DNA of 64,000 nt. Source: Oscillospiraceae bacterium. GTDB taxonomy: Bacteria; Bacillota; Clostridia; Oscillospirales; Acutalibacteraceae. The stretch spans positions 186,001 to 250,000 of the forward strand of contig SVOB01000002.1 in the NCBI GenBank assembly GCA_015066565.1, written 5' to 3'. Numbering within the stretch: the stretch's first letter is position 1; the number at the start of each line of letters is the position of its first letter. The notes below the pieces were generated by a model. The model had not been told where the DNA came from. It saw only the letters and a program-made list of their open reading frames with translations, and ran no database searches. Made by a program: the position numbers and the translations under genes. This document shows positions 32,417 to 40,998 of this stretch, one piece after another.

Positions 32417-33677
32417 TTTTTCGCTTCTTCCAATCTGGATTAAATTGCTCATTTCGGGATTGCTTTTCCTCTCAACGCTTCTTGAGGGCGCATTAACGCT
32501 ATACGAGATAAAAAGGAAAAGAAAGAAAATTCGCTGTGTTTCGGATATATTTATATTTATCGTTTCCTTTGTTGTTCTTTCTTACGTTACCGCTTATTCA
32601 ACCGACCCCGAAAGGGTCGTGAAAATCAGTTTTCCGTTTGTTTCGGTAATTGTTCTTATTCTTTTGTTGACTGTATACAGCGTTGCGGGATTTATAAGGA
32701 ATTACCGTATTTCAAGAAACGAGATTTCCCCTCTGTCAATAAGGCAGGCGCTTGATAAGCTGAACAGCGGCGTTTGTTTTTCGGATTCTGTCGGACATAT
32801 TGTTCTTATTAACCGTACTTTGGGCGAGCTGGTTTATTCTCTAAAAGGCTCTTACCCGAGAACGCTTGACGAAATAGAATCTGCTTTGAAATCGGTTGAA
32901 AAAACGGCTATGGCTGACGGTGAAAATAATCAGGAGCTTTATGCTTTTGAAAACGGCGAAATCAGGAGAATTTACAATATCGCCCTGACCGATGCTTCGC
33001 TTCGTGGCTTTACCCAGACAGTTGCCCAGGATGTAACCGAGCTTTTTAATGCGAATAAAAGCCTTGAAGAAGAAAACGAACGAATGAGCGTAACTAACGA
33101 AAAGATTTCCGAAATGCTTGAAAGACTTTCGGACAGAATTCGCCAGCAGGAAACATTGGCGCTTAAAATGAGGGTTCATAACGATATCGGCTCAAGCCTT
33201 ATAAAAATTTCACGGATTATTTCGGGCGGCGCCGACGAGGATATGGAAACGCAGTTAAGACTGTTACAAAGCGCTGTCGGTTACTTTTCAACTGACAGAA
33301 GCTACGGCTCAAAGACGCTTGACGAAATTGTTTCAAGCGCAGGGGAAATGAACGTTGAAGTTGTTTTTGACGGTCTTGTTCCCGAAAATGAAAGCATAAG
33401 ACGACTTATCGCTCTTGCCTGCCGTGAATGTGTTACAAACTGCGTAAAGCACGCTTCGGGCGACAGGGTGAACGTAAAAATAAAACCGCAGGGCGAATAT
33501 ATTTTCGTTTCGTTTACCAATAACGGTGTTCAGCCGGACGGGCCGATTGCAGAGGGCGGCGGGCTGTCGTCCCTGAGAAACAGGATTGAAAATGCGGGCG
33601 GAAAAATGAAGGTTTTACATTCTCCCGCTTTTGAGTTACAATTATTACTGAAAAAGGAGGAAGACGGCGATGTATAA
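32409..33677 (+). CDS. HisKA_3-type sensor histidine kinase
   Basis: A 422-residue kinase. Four membrane helices (about 5-110), a PAS-like domain (about 125-215), a coiled coil, then the HisKA_3 phosphorylation block MRVHNDIGSSLIK (about 274) and the ATPase with ACRECVTNCVKHA (N-box) and GGGLSSLRNRI (G-box). This class pairs with NarL/LuxR-type regulators, and one follows directly. I chose the GTG at 32409, which has a GGGAGGGGG site and overlaps the stop of the sensor gene; an earlier in-frame start at 32358 lies inside that gene. Confidence 0.9.
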   Translation: MTDFSLLPIWIKLLISGLLFLSTLLEGALTLYEIKRKRKKIRCVSDIFIFIVSFVVLSYVTAYSTDPERVVKISFPFVSVIVLILLLTVYSVAGFIRNYRISRNEISPLSIRQALDKLNSGVCFSDSVGHIVLINRTLGELVYSLKGSYPRTLDEIESALKSVEKTAMADGENNQELYAFENGEIRRIYNIALTDASLRGFTQTVAQDVTELFNANKSLEEENERMSVTNEKISEMLERLSDRIRQQETLALKMRVHNDIGSSLIKISRIISGGADEDMETQLRLLQSAVGYFSTDRSYGSKTLDEIVSSAGEMNVEVVFDGLVPENESIRRLIALACRECVTNCVKHASGDRVNVKIKPQGEYIFVSFTNNGVQPDGPIAEGGGLSSLRNRIENAGGKMKVLHSPAFELQLLLKKEEDGDV

Positions 33678-34296
33678 CGTAATTGTTGTTGAAGACAATC
33701 TTTATATGCAAAAGCATTTGACCGATATTTTTTCGTTTGACGGACGTTTTAATGTTGTCGGCTCGTTCCGTGACTCCCATGACGCCGAGCAGGCTGTGAA
33801 GGAAAGCAAGGTTGACCTTGTGCTTATGGATGTCCAGACGCTTCATAACCATTCGGGCTTAGCCTCGGGCGAGAGAATAAAGAAAATGAAAAAGGACGTT
33901 AAAATTGTAGTCGTTACCTCGCTTATTGACCCCGAGGTGCTTCTCAAAGCCAAGAGGGGAGCCGCAGACAGCCTTTGGTATAAGGACCACGGAGACGCCG
34001 ATATTATGGACGTTATTATACGCACCTTAAACGGCGAAAATGTTTTCCCCGACTCCTCGCCGAACGTTGAACTCAACGAGATGTTTTCTTCCGATATTTC
34101 CCCGAGACAGATGGAAATACTCCGCCTGTTCGTAAAGGGAATGACCTATGACGAAATCGCTGCGGAGCTTGGGATTTCAAAGAACGGGGTCAGATGGAAT
34201 CTTGACAGAATCGTCGAAAAGGGCGGCTTTGAAAACAAGCATGAGCTTCTTGCGGCGGTAATTGAAAATAAGCTGATTGTCACCACGTTAAAATAG
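33670..34296 (+). CDS. NarL/LuxR-family response regulator
   Basis: A 208-residue regulator. Receiver domain (1-120) with VVEDN, the phospho-acceptor Asp in LVLMDVQT, Thr in VVVTSL and an unusual YKDHGDAD in place of the usual Lys-Pro. HTH domain (about 142-205) with SPRQMEILRLFVKGMTYDEIA and the recognition helix SKNGVRWNLDRI. It overlaps the kinase by 8 bases. The three-gene operon forms one signalling unit; its target genes are not visible here, though the next gene encodes a wall-binding secreted protein. Confidence 0.9.
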   Translation: MYNVIVVEDNLYMQKHLTDIFSFDGRFNVVGSFRDSHDAEQAVKESKVDLVLMDVQTLHNHSGLASGERIKKMKKDVKIVVVTSLIDPEVLLKAKRGAADSLWYKDHGDADIMDVIIRTLNGENVFPDSSPNVELNEMFSSDISPRQMEILRLFVKGMTYDEIAAELGISKNGVRWNLDRIVEKGGFENKHELLAAVIENKLIVTTLK

Positions 34297-34310
34297 ATAT
34301 TATTTTTCAG

Positions 34311-34334
34311 GTCACTGGCACTTGTGCCAGTGAC
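34311..34334 (+). terminator. Terminator of the signalling operon
   Basis: An 11-bp perfect stem (34311-34321 with 34324-34334) with a two-base loop and eight T residues. Confidence 0.9.
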
Positions 34335-34435
34335 TTTTTTTTACATTTATTGCATAATGAATATGTATAGGTTTTCTTATTGAAGGGAGATAATTTAACC
34401 ATATTACAAAAAATAATTTTTATGGAGGAAGAATT

Positions 34436-35812
34436 ATGAAAAAAGCATTAAGTATTCTTTTGTGCGTTCTTATGCTTACGGGCATTATGGCTGTTGCTGT
34501 TTCGGCAGAAAACTTCAATAATGTTGAAGTTGCGGTTTATCAGCCAATCCCCGGCGAAAACCCTGTTTTTGAAGCTTATATTGTTTATCCCGAAGAAGGA
34601 GTTGAGGTTCAGGATTATACTGTAGGCGATTATATCAACGGTGTTGCCTGGTATGATGTTTCAGCCGGATTGTTCATGAACGAAAGCGATGTGTTTGCCG
34701 AAGGTAAGGAATACACATGTTATGTCTGGGTTTCACCGGAAGATCCGAGCGAGGATGTATTTGATAATAATTTCAACGCATACATTGTTGACGCTGATAA
34801 TTCCGATTTTGACGGTAACTCTTCAAATGAAGCAAGAGTATACGGCACCTTTGTTTGCGAAAAGGGAAAGGTAGATAGAGTTAATATAAATCCCGAAGAC
34901 GACCCGAAATGCTGTGAGCTCGCTTACAACCTTGAATTAATGACGATGGGCGTTGTAAGAATTGACAAAAGCTATAACAGCGACGGCTTTGTAAAGGGCG
35001 TTAAATGGCTTGAGAACGGAACAAGGGCTATGAAGAAGGGCGAAAGATTCAAGCCCGATACCCATTACTGCGTTCAGCTTCGTCTTATAATTGATGACGG
35101 TTATGAATTTACAACCGATGCAGAAGCGTATGTCTGGATAAATAAGGAAGACGGATTCGTAATCGGTAATGTAATTGACGGCAGTTCGGATTATCTTATT
35201 GCCGAGCTTGATATGGATTATACCGAGCATCCTGCAAAGGGACTTTACACTTCAAGCGACGGCGCAAAATTCTATTTTACCTCCGAAGGTAAAATGTATG
35301 TTAAGCGCCTTGCTTCCGTAAACGGCAAAAAATATTATTTCGGCTCTGACGGCGTGGCTTATACGAAACGACTTATCTCGGTTGACGGCAAGAAATATTA
35401 TATGGGTGCTGACGGTGTAGCCTATACAAGCAGACTTATATCTGTAAGCGGCAAAAAGTATTACATGGGCAAGGACGGCGTTGCCTATACAAAACGCCTT
35501 ATCTCGGTTAACGGAAAGAAATATTATATGGGCGCCGACGGCGTGGCATATACAAGCAAGCTCATATCCGTAAACGGCAAGAAATACTATATGGGTAAGG
35601 ACGGAGTAGCCTACAAGTCAAAGCTCATTTCCGTTAGCGGTAAAAAATACTATATCGGTAAGGATTGTATTGCTTATAAATCGAAGTTCGCTTCACTCAG
35701 CGGAAAGAAATACTATTTCGGCTCTGACTGTGTAATGTATAAGAGCAAGACATTCTCCGTAAGCGGCGTTAAATGGAAAGCAGATTCCAAAGGCGTTTGC
35801 AAGAAAGCGTAA
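34436..35812 (+). CDS. Secreted protein with cell-wall/glucan-binding repeats
   Basis: A 458-residue secreted protein. Signal peptide (1-24) ends AVSA. Residues about 28-270 form an acidic domain I cannot assign, with two halves that may be distant repeats. Residues about 285-440 are eight units of about 21 residues with the consensus GKKYYMGADGVAYTSRLISV, the choline/glucan-binding repeat class that attaches proteins to wall polymers. The start has GGAGGAAG 6 bases upstream. The repeat DNA is also a 63-bp tandem array, so copy number may vary. Confidence 0.88.
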   Translation: MKKALSILLCVLMLTGIMAVAVSAENFNNVEVAVYQPIPGENPVFEAYIVYPEEGVEVQDYTVGDYINGVAWYDVSAGLFMNESDVFAEGKEYTCYVWVSPEDPSEDVFDNNFNAYIVDADNSDFDGNSSNEARVYGTFVCEKGKVDRVNINPEDDPKCCELAYNLELMTMGVVRIDKSYNSDGFVKGVKWLENGTRAMKKGERFKPDTHYCVQLRLIIDDGYEFTTDAEAYVWINKEDGFVIGNVIDGSSDYLIAELDMDYTEHPAKGLYTSSDGAKFYFTSEGKMYVKRLASVNGKKYYFGSDGVAYTKRLISVDGKKYYMGADGVAYTSRLISVSGKKYYMGKDGVAYTKRLISVNGKKYYMGADGVAYTSKLISVNGKKYYMGKDGVAYKSKLISVSGKKYYIGKDCIAYKSKFASLSGKKYYFGSDCVMYKSKTFSVSGVKWKADSKGVCKKA

Positions 35813-35815
35813 AAA

Positions 35816-35941
35816 AGCCTTCCCCTTGAGGGGAAGGTGGATTGCCGAAGGCAAGACGGATGAGGTGTAGAAATATCCTTTATTTGCTTTTCCATCTCAT
35901 CAGTCAACCTGACGGTTGACAGCTTCACCTCAAGGGAAGCC
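35816..35941. repeat. MITE-like intergenic repeat, copy 1
   Basis: 126 bases with ends that are imperfect inverted repeats (AGCCTTCCCCTTGAGG and its complement) and internal GATGAGGTG...CATCTCATCAGTC. Copy 2 is at 59573-59713, in the same orientation. The first end forms a hairpin right after the stop codon and may act as terminator. No coding capacity. Confidence 0.8.
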
Positions 35942-36007
35942 GATATACAACAGCCACCTCGTTTTAGGTGGCTGTTTTTATTTTTATTTTGATTTAGAAT
36001 TCAAAAC

Positions 36008-36080
36008 GGACGAGTAATACTCGTCCCTACAGTTTGATGAAAATCCAAATATAATCGTAGGGGCGGTCATCGGCCGCCCT
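36008..36080. repeat. Short palindromic repeat cluster
   Basis: GGACGAGTAATACTCGTCC (36008-36026) and GTAGGGGCGGTCATCGGCC (from 36058) are palindromic. The second recurs near 59543-59567. Such units lie beside MITE-like copies in both places. Confidence 0.65.
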
Positions 36081-36111
36081 TTTACTGTCCTTTAAAATAA
36101 TTTGAAACGGT

Positions 36112-36579
36112 TCACGGTGAATCGTAGATATTCGCCTTTATACATATTATCTGCCCGTTGACTATATCGACCAGTCCGTAGCACCCGTCCATCACCGCGC
36201 CGGGATTAAACAGGTGAAGTCCGTCGGAATACTCGTATGACTGAAAATGCGTGTGACCGTAGAGAACGAGCGAAATGTCGTTTTCCGAGGCGATAATTTT
36301 CAAAAGGTCAAGCCCGTATTTAACGTGCTCAAGGTGACCGTGAGTGCAAAAAATTTTAACCCCGTCAACAGTAAAGGTTTCGCTTTTTGGCTCAATCGAG
36401 CCCCAGTCGTTGTTTCCGCTTATCAGCACGGGCGCAATCGGGAAAGGTAAATCGAGCTTGTCAAAATCGTCGATTCCGTCACCGAGAAAAACTATTCTGT
36501 CAGCCTCTCTGTGAAGCGTTATTATTTTTCTGAGCGTTGGGTAGTGCCTGTGAGAATCCGAAATTACAAGAAGCCTCAT
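36112..36579 (-). CDS. YfcE/MJ0936-type metallophosphoesterase
   Basis: A 155-residue phosphodiesterase of the calcineurin-like superfamily. Metal-binding motifs in order are DSH (8-10), GDGIDD (33-38), GNND (about 55), THGH (about 80) and GHTH (about 112). The length is normal for this compact subfamily, which hydrolyses model phosphodiesters with Mn2+ or Ni2+; the natural substrate is unknown. It is divergent from the next small gene cluster. Confidence 0.92.
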   Translation of the reverse strand: MRLLVISDSHRHYPTLRKIITLHREADRIVFLGDGIDDFDKLDLPFPIAPVLISGNNDWGSIEPKSETFTVDGVKIFCTHGHLEHVKYGLDLLKIIASENDISLVLYGHTHFQSYEYSDGLHLFNPGAVMDGCYGLVDIVNGQIICIKANIYDSP

Positions 36580-36637
36580 TCATAATCTCCTTAATTTTTT
36601 CATAACTATAATATATACTTTTTAAGGAGGAAAATCA

Positions 36638-36853
36638 ATGTCCGAAAGCAAAAACGAAAAGCTTGAACAAATATTGAACGAATTGAAAAACAAGGATAAA
36701 AACCAGTCCGCTGAAGAGCTTCTGCTCTCAAAGCTCTCCGACGAGCAAAGCAAGAAATTAAAAAGCATTATTTCAAATGACGAAGCGGTCAGGAATTTTC
36801 TGTCCTCCGAGCAGGCGCAGAAAATTATTAAACAGTTGACCTCAAAGGAGTGA
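36638..36853 (+). CDS. Small helical conserved protein (71 aa), cluster gene 1
   Basis: A charged, helical 71-residue protein starting MSESKNEKLEQ, with AAGGAGG 6 bases upstream. It is the first of three small genes in a row that precede the SRP RNA. The function is unknown. Leu/Lys/Glu-rich sequence suggests a small helical bundle or coiled coil. Confidence 0.65.
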   Translation: MSESKNEKLEQILNELKNKDKNQSAEELLLSKLSDEQSKKLKSIISNDEAVRNFLSSEQAQKIIKQLTSKE

Positions 36854-36858
36854 TTTTT

Positions 36859-37176
36859 TTGGACGATATTTCTTCTCTTCTATCTTCAATTTCACCCGAG
36901 GAAATGGAAAGGCTAAAGGATGTCGCTTCTTCAATTGCGCCGTCGCTTATGCCCTCCGAGGTCAAAACAGATACTTCGTTCAAACCTCCGTCGGCGCTTG
37001 TTTCGATAATGCAGAATATCAATTCCACTGACGACAAAACCGAGCTTATCCGCGCTCTAAAGCCGTTTTTAAGCTCTGAAAAGCAACAGCGTGCGGACGA
37101 AGCGATGAGGCTTTTAAAGCTGATGAGAATACTTCCTATGATAAAGGATTTGAATATAAACGATTTGCCCGTGTGA
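36859..37176 (+). CDS. Small conserved protein (105 aa), cluster gene 2
   Basis: A 105-residue soluble helical protein, not recognised. I take TTG at 36859 as start, with AAAGGAG 8 bases upstream, giving DDISSLLSSISPEE; a GTG at 36850 inside the ribosome site is less likely. The central ELIRALKPFLSSEKQQR and RLLKLMRILPMI segments are amphipathic helices. The gene begins 5 bases after the previous stop. Confidence 0.6.
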   Translation: MDDISSLLSSISPEEMERLKDVASSIAPSLMPSEVKTDTSFKPPSALVSIMQNINSTDDKTELIRALKPFLSSEKQQRADEAMRLLKLMRILPMIKDLNINDLPV

Positions 37177-37185
37177 GGTGGTAAA

Positions 37186-37509
37186 ATGGCAATAGATTCT
37201 TATTCCGAAATAATGGAAATGCAACGGCAGGCTATGAAGCGGGCGGGGGATATTTCACGTCAGGAAAAGCAGGTTGTAAAAAACGAAACTCCGCCTCAGC
37301 CGAAGCCCGTTTATAACTATACTCCGAGAGAGCCGAAGCACACCTCGCTTCCCGTTAATATTCCAAAGCGACAGGAGGAAATAAAAGAGGAGAAGCAGCT
37401 CTCGGCGCCCGATGCCGACAGGGCTATGATTCTCTCTATTCTTCTGCTTCTGAAAAACGAGGGTGCGGATGAAATGCTGCTTCTGGCGTTGCTTTATATT
37501 TTAGCGTAA
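37186..37509 (+). CDS. Small conserved protein (107 aa) with hydrophobic C-terminus, cluster gene 3
   Basis: A 107-residue protein. N-terminal helix, a Pro-rich basic middle (35-65), then DRAMILSILLLLKNEGADE and MLLLALLYILA, a hydrophobic hairpin that could sit in or on a membrane. The family is unnamed to me. It starts with GAGGTGG 7 bases upstream, 9 bases after the preceding gene. The three-gene cluster may encode one small complex. Confidence 0.6.
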   Translation: MAIDSYSEIMEMQRQAMKRAGDISRQEKQVVKNETPPQPKPVYNYTPREPKHTSLPVNIPKRQEEIKEEKQLSAPDADRAMILSILLLLKNEGADEMLLLALLYILA

Positions 37510-37525
37510 AAATACGAAAGAACTA

Positions 37526-37554
37526 TTGAAAAAACCGTATTAATATTGTATAAT
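37526..37554 (+). promoter_or_regulatory. Promoter of the SRP RNA
   Basis: TTGAAA (37526-37531), 17 bases, TATAAT (37549-37554); transcription would start near 37561. Confidence 0.88.
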
Positions 37555-37560
37555 ATTTTT

Positions 37561-37685
37561 TGGTCGTGTGCCGTGTGGGCCCTGTGCGACAGGACGCTGT
37601 GAACCATGTCAGGCGGGGAACCGAGCAGCATTAAGCGGATTGTCCTGTGCGCCGCAGACAAGTCTGCATGGCATGCGGCTGTTTT
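37561..37685 (+). ncRNA. ffs: Signal recognition particle RNA (small bacterial type)
   Basis: The conserved helix-8 tip is present: GTGAACCATGTCAGG, a GGAA tetraloop, then GAGCAGCATTAAG. The flanks GACAGGAC and GTCCTGT pair, and GCCGTGTG near the 5' end pairs with CATGCGGC near the 3' end, which is followed by TTTTT. It binds Ffh (SRP54) to target membrane proteins. Its position before dnaX is typical of Firmicutes. The exact ends are estimated. Confidence 0.92.
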
Positions 37686-37712
37686 TATTGTATTTTTACG
37701 GAGGTATGCGGA

Positions 37713-39413
37713 ATGTATCAGGTGCTTTACAGAAAATGGCGACCCAAAACCTTTTCCGACGTTTGCGGTCAGCCGCAGGTCACCTCGACTCTTTTAAACG
37801 AATTAAAAGAGGACAGGCTTTCCCATGCCTATCTTTTTACCGGCTCAAGAGGAACGGGCAAGACAAGCTGTGCGAAGATTTTTGCGAAGGCTGTAAACTG
37901 TCTTCACCCCCTTGAAAACGGCGACCCCTGTAACGAATGTGAAATGTGCAGGGCTATCGACAACGGCTCGTGCCTTGACGTTATTGAAATTGACGCCGCT
38001 TCAAATAACGGCGTTGACAACATCAGGGATTTAAGAGATGAAGCGAATTTTACTCCCGCAACGGCGAAATTCAGGGTCTATATTATCGACGAGGTTCATA
38101 TGCTCTCGATTTCGGCTTTCAACGCGCTTCTTAAAACGCTTGAAGAACCGCCCGAGCACGTTAAATTTATTCTCGCCACAACCGAGGTTCATAAGTTGCC
38201 CTCGACTATTCTTTCAAGGTGCCAGCGATTTGAGTTCAAGCATATTACCCCCGAGGATATATGTCAGCGGCTTAAATACGTCTGTGAGAACGAAAACCTT
38301 GAACTGACCGACGGCGCGGCTATGTTAATAGCAAGGCTTGCCGACGGCGCTATGCGTGACGCCTTGTCGCTTCTTGACCGTTGCGCTTCCTTCGGCGGAG
38401 TGATTGACGAAAAAACCGTTGAGGACGCCGCGGGAATAGCGGGCAGGGATTACCTTTTCTCGCTTGCGGACTGTATTGCGAAAAAGGATGTCGTAAAGGG
38501 ACTTGAAATTATCGACACGCTTCATAAGAATTCGTGCGATATGGAAAGGCTCATAACCGAGCTTACAAACCATTTCAGAAATATAATGGTCGCAAAGACC
38601 GTTAAGAATTATAAGGATTTGATTATCTGTTCGGACGAAGAGCTCGAAAAGCTCGTTGAACAGTCAAAGACGATTAAGCTTGAAGCGGTTCTTCATACGA
38701 TAAACAGGCTCAACGAAGCGCTCGCCGTTATTAAAAAGTCGGTTAACCGTAGAATTGAAATGGAGACGGCGTTTATGTCGCTTTGCTCGCCTGAGCTTGA
38801 CAAAAGCAACGACGCTCTTCTTGCCCGTATTTCCGAGCTTGAAGCCGAGGTGAGAATGTTAAAGTCCTCCGGCGTCAGGGTTTCACAGGTTAAGGAAGAA
38901 ACGCCTGCAGCCGAAGAAAAAGAGATTGCTGCGACAGAAGAAAAAGAGCCGGTTGAAGAGAAAAAAGAAGAAATAACGGAAGAAATAAACGAAGAAATAA
39001 AGGAGCCCGAGCAACCGCCTGTACCCGACTATGAACCGCCGGTTGAAGAAAAACAGGCTCAGCCTGCCGAACAGCCAAGCGGTGAAAGACCCTTTGACCG
39101 TTGGCCCGAGGCTGTTAAGCTCGCCTGCAGTGTTGACGCTCCGCTTATAGGCTTCCTTACGGGAACGTCAGCCGTGATTTATAACAATATTGTGTTGATT
39201 AAATCCGACAATCCCGTTCTTGCGACCTTCTTGAAGCAGGAAAACCATACAAAGATTATAAGAAGCGCAATCTTCAGAATAACGGGTGAAAAATACAGGC
39301 TCGGTATTTATAACGGGAACGCTTCGGAAACCGAAGCGCCTAAAAAAGACCCGCTTGAGAGCTTTCTTCAGAAAGCACAGAATCTCGGATTAAACGTTGA
39401 AAGGAAAGAATAA
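37713..39413 (+). CDS. dnaX: DNA polymerase III subunits gamma/tau
   Basis: A 566-residue clamp-loader ATPase. Walker A GSRGTGKT (44-51), the zinc-binding segment with CNECEMC, Walker B DEVHML, the SRC motif LSRCQRFEF and sensor 2 region are in order, then domain III and a Glu/Pro-rich linker (about 410-480) leading to a tau-like C-terminus. It loads the sliding clamp onto DNA. I start at ATG 37713 with CGGAGG 8 bases upstream; an earlier in-frame ATG at 37647 lies in the SRP RNA. ybaB follows after 1 base. Confidence 0.96.
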   Translation: MYQVLYRKWRPKTFSDVCGQPQVTSTLLNELKEDRLSHAYLFTGSRGTGKTSCAKIFAKAVNCLHPLENGDPCNECEMCRAIDNGSCLDVIEIDAASNNGVDNIRDLRDEANFTPATAKFRVYIIDEVHMLSISAFNALLKTLEEPPEHVKFILATTEVHKLPSTILSRCQRFEFKHITPEDICQRLKYVCENENLELTDGAAMLIARLADGAMRDALSLLDRCASFGGVIDEKTVEDAAGIAGRDYLFSLADCIAKKDVVKGLEIIDTLHKNSCDMERLITELTNHFRNIMVAKTVKNYKDLIICSDEELEKLVEQSKTIKLEAVLHTINRLNEALAVIKKSVNRRIEMETAFMSLCSPELDKSNDALLARISELEAEVRMLKSSGVRVSQVKEETPAAEEKEIAATEEKEPVEEKKEEITEEINEEIKEPEQPPVPDYEPPVEEKQAQPAEQPSGERPFDRWPEAVKLACSVDAPLIGFLTGTSAVIYNNIVLIKSDNPVLATFLKQENHTKIIRSAIFRITGEKYRLGIYNGNASETEAPKKDPLESFLQKAQNLGLNVERKE

Positions 39414-39414
39414 A

Positions 39415-39756
39415 ATGAAAGCAAGAATTCCAAACGCGCCTCAGGGCAATATGATGCAGCGCCTTCAGCAGATGCAGGATAATATGCAGAAAACTCAGGA
39501 AGAGGTTGAGCAGGGCGAATACACAGCCTCCGCAGGCGGCGGAATGGTAGAGGTTACCGTCAGCGGCAAGCACGAAATCAAGTCAATCAAATTGCAGGAA
39601 GACGTTGTCGATAAGGACGATATCGAAATGCTTGAGGATTTGCTCACGGCGGCTATTAACGAGGCTATGCATAAGGTTGACTCAACTATGGAACAGAAGA
39701 TGGGCGAGATTACGGGCGGACTTAATATCCCCGGTCTCGGCGGACTCGGTCTGTAA
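39415..39756 (+). CDS. YbaB/EbfC nucleoid-associated protein
   Basis: A 113-residue DNA-binding protein of the YbaB/EbfC family. Typical features: MMQRLQQMQDNMQKTQEEV, then the TASAGGGMVEVTVSGKHEIKS strand region and a closing helix, with a Gly-rich tail. It is encoded between dnaX and recR as in most Firmicutes and binds DNA as a dimer. I start at ATG 39415 with AAAGGAAAG upstream. Confidence 0.94.
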   Translation: MKARIPNAPQGNMMQRLQQMQDNMQKTQEEVEQGEYTASAGGGMVEVTVSGKHEIKSIKLQEDVVDKDDIEMLEDLLTAAINEAMHKVDSTMEQKMGEITGGLNIPGLGGLGL

Positions 39757-39786
39757 GAATAAAAACCGAAAACTGAGGCAATACTT

Positions 39787-40386
39787 ATGTCATATAATGT
39801 AGCGACACTTCAAAAGTTGATAGACCAGTTCCAGAAAATGCCCTCTGTCGGCGCAAAAAGCGCTCAGAGGATGGCGTTTTATGTACTCGGACTGAGTGAG
39901 GATGAAGCGAAGGAATTTGCTTCGTCCATACTTGAAGCTCACGAAAAAATCCATAAGTGCTCGGTTTGTTGCAACCTTACCGAAAAAGAGCTTTGTAATG
40001 TCTGCGACAATCCCGCAAGGGACAGGTCCGTAATCTGTGTTGTTGAAGACCCGAGAGACGTTATAGCTATAGAAAAAACTCACGAATTCAAGGGAACTTA
40101 CCATGTCCTTCACGGCGCAATTTCGCCCATGAACGGCGTAGGCCCCGAGCAGCTTACCATAAAAGAACTGTTAAGCCGAATGAATTCCGACGAGGTTCAG
40201 GAGGTCATTATGGCTACTAACCCGACGGTTGAGGGCGAAGCGACGGCTATGTATATTTCCCGTCTTTTAAAGCCTATGGGCGTTAAGGTTACAAGGCTTG
40301 CTTACGGCGTTCCCGTAGGCGCCGACCTTGAATATGCCGACGAAATAACGCTTCTCCGTGCGCTTGAAGGCAGACAGGTTATTTAG
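39787..40386 (+). CDS. recR: Recombination mediator RecR
   Basis: A 199-residue RecR of normal length. Helix-hairpin-helix near MPSVGAKSAQRMAF (17-30), the four-Cys zinc motif CSVCCNLTEKELCNVC (about 58-73) and a Toprim domain (about 80-175) with VVEDPRDV and ATNPTVEGEATA. It acts with RecF/RecO in loading RecA at gaps. It is 30 bases after ybaB. Confidence 0.97.
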   Translation: MSYNVATLQKLIDQFQKMPSVGAKSAQRMAFYVLGLSEDEAKEFASSILEAHEKIHKCSVCCNLTEKELCNVCDNPARDRSVICVVEDPRDVIAIEKTHEFKGTYHVLHGAISPMNGVGPEQLTIKELLSRMNSDEVQEVIMATNPTVEGEATAMYISRLLKPMGVKVTRLAYGVPVGADLEYADEITLLRALEGRQVI

Positions 40387-40387
40387 C

Positions 40388-40475
40388 GTAGGGGACGGTG
40401 AAGATTCCCCTGATAGGGGAAATGTCACGAAGTGACAAAAGGGTAATGGCGAAGCCGTAACCTCGACGTCCCGTG
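40388..40475. repeat. Intergenic repeat of the GTAGGGGACGG...CGACGTCCCGTG family
   Basis: Palindromic ends GTAGGGGACGG and CGACGTCCCGTG bracket further stem segments (GTCACGAAGTGAC, ATGGCGAAGCC). A shorter member is at 59441-59473. No coding capacity. Confidence 0.6.
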
Positions 40476-40533
40476 TTTAAATGTCATTCTGAACAAAGCG
40501 AAAAATCCGAATTTATCAGGAAAGGCAAATATT

Positions 40534-40998
40534 ATGTCCGATAAAAACACGACAATTGCAAATAATAAAAAAGCCTTTCACGACTATTTTGTGCTTGAAA
40601 GCTATGAAGCGGGGATTGAGCTTTTCGGAACTGAGGTTAAATCAGTCAGGGCGGGCAAGGTCAACCTTAAGGATTCGTGGTGCAGTATTGACGGCGGCGA
40701 AATTTTCGCAAACGGCGTTCATATTTCACCCTATGACCACGGTAATATTTTTAACCGTGACCCGTTAAGAGTTAAGCGGCTTTTAATGCATAAAAAAGAG
40801 ATTAACCACCTTTTCGGCGTTATAAAGCAGGAGGGACTTACCTTAATTCCCTTAAGCATTTATTTCAAAAAGGGCAAGGCGAAAATGCAGGTCGGTCTTT
40901 GCAAGGGCAAAAAGAATTACGACAAGCGAGCCGTTGCCGCTAAAAAAGAAGCCGAAAGAACAATAGAGAGAACAATGAAAGAAAGAACGAGGGGATGA
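40534..40998 (+). CDS. smpB: SsrA-binding protein SmpB
   Basis: A 154-residue SmpB. The core has NKKAFHDYFVLESYEAGIEL, the GTEVKSVRAGKVNLKDS block and the basic tail KKNYDKRAVAAKKEAERT, which enters the ribosomal decoding site. It binds tmRNA and rescues stalled ribosomes. Its stop codon (40996-40998) lies inside the first 8 bases of the tmRNA gene, so the two are physically overlapped. Confidence 0.97.
   Translation: MSDKNTTIANNKKAFHDYFVLESYEAGIELFGTEVKSVRAGKVNLKDSWCSIDGGEIFANGVHISPYDHGNIFNRDPLRVKRLLMHKKEINHLFGVIKQEGLTLIPLSIYFKKGKAKMQVGLCKGKKNYDKRAVAAKKEAERTIERTMKERTRG

Noticed and set aside
35295..35790. Non-coding tandem repeat
   Set aside because: The 63-bp periodicity is explained by wall-binding repeats in a continuous reading frame.
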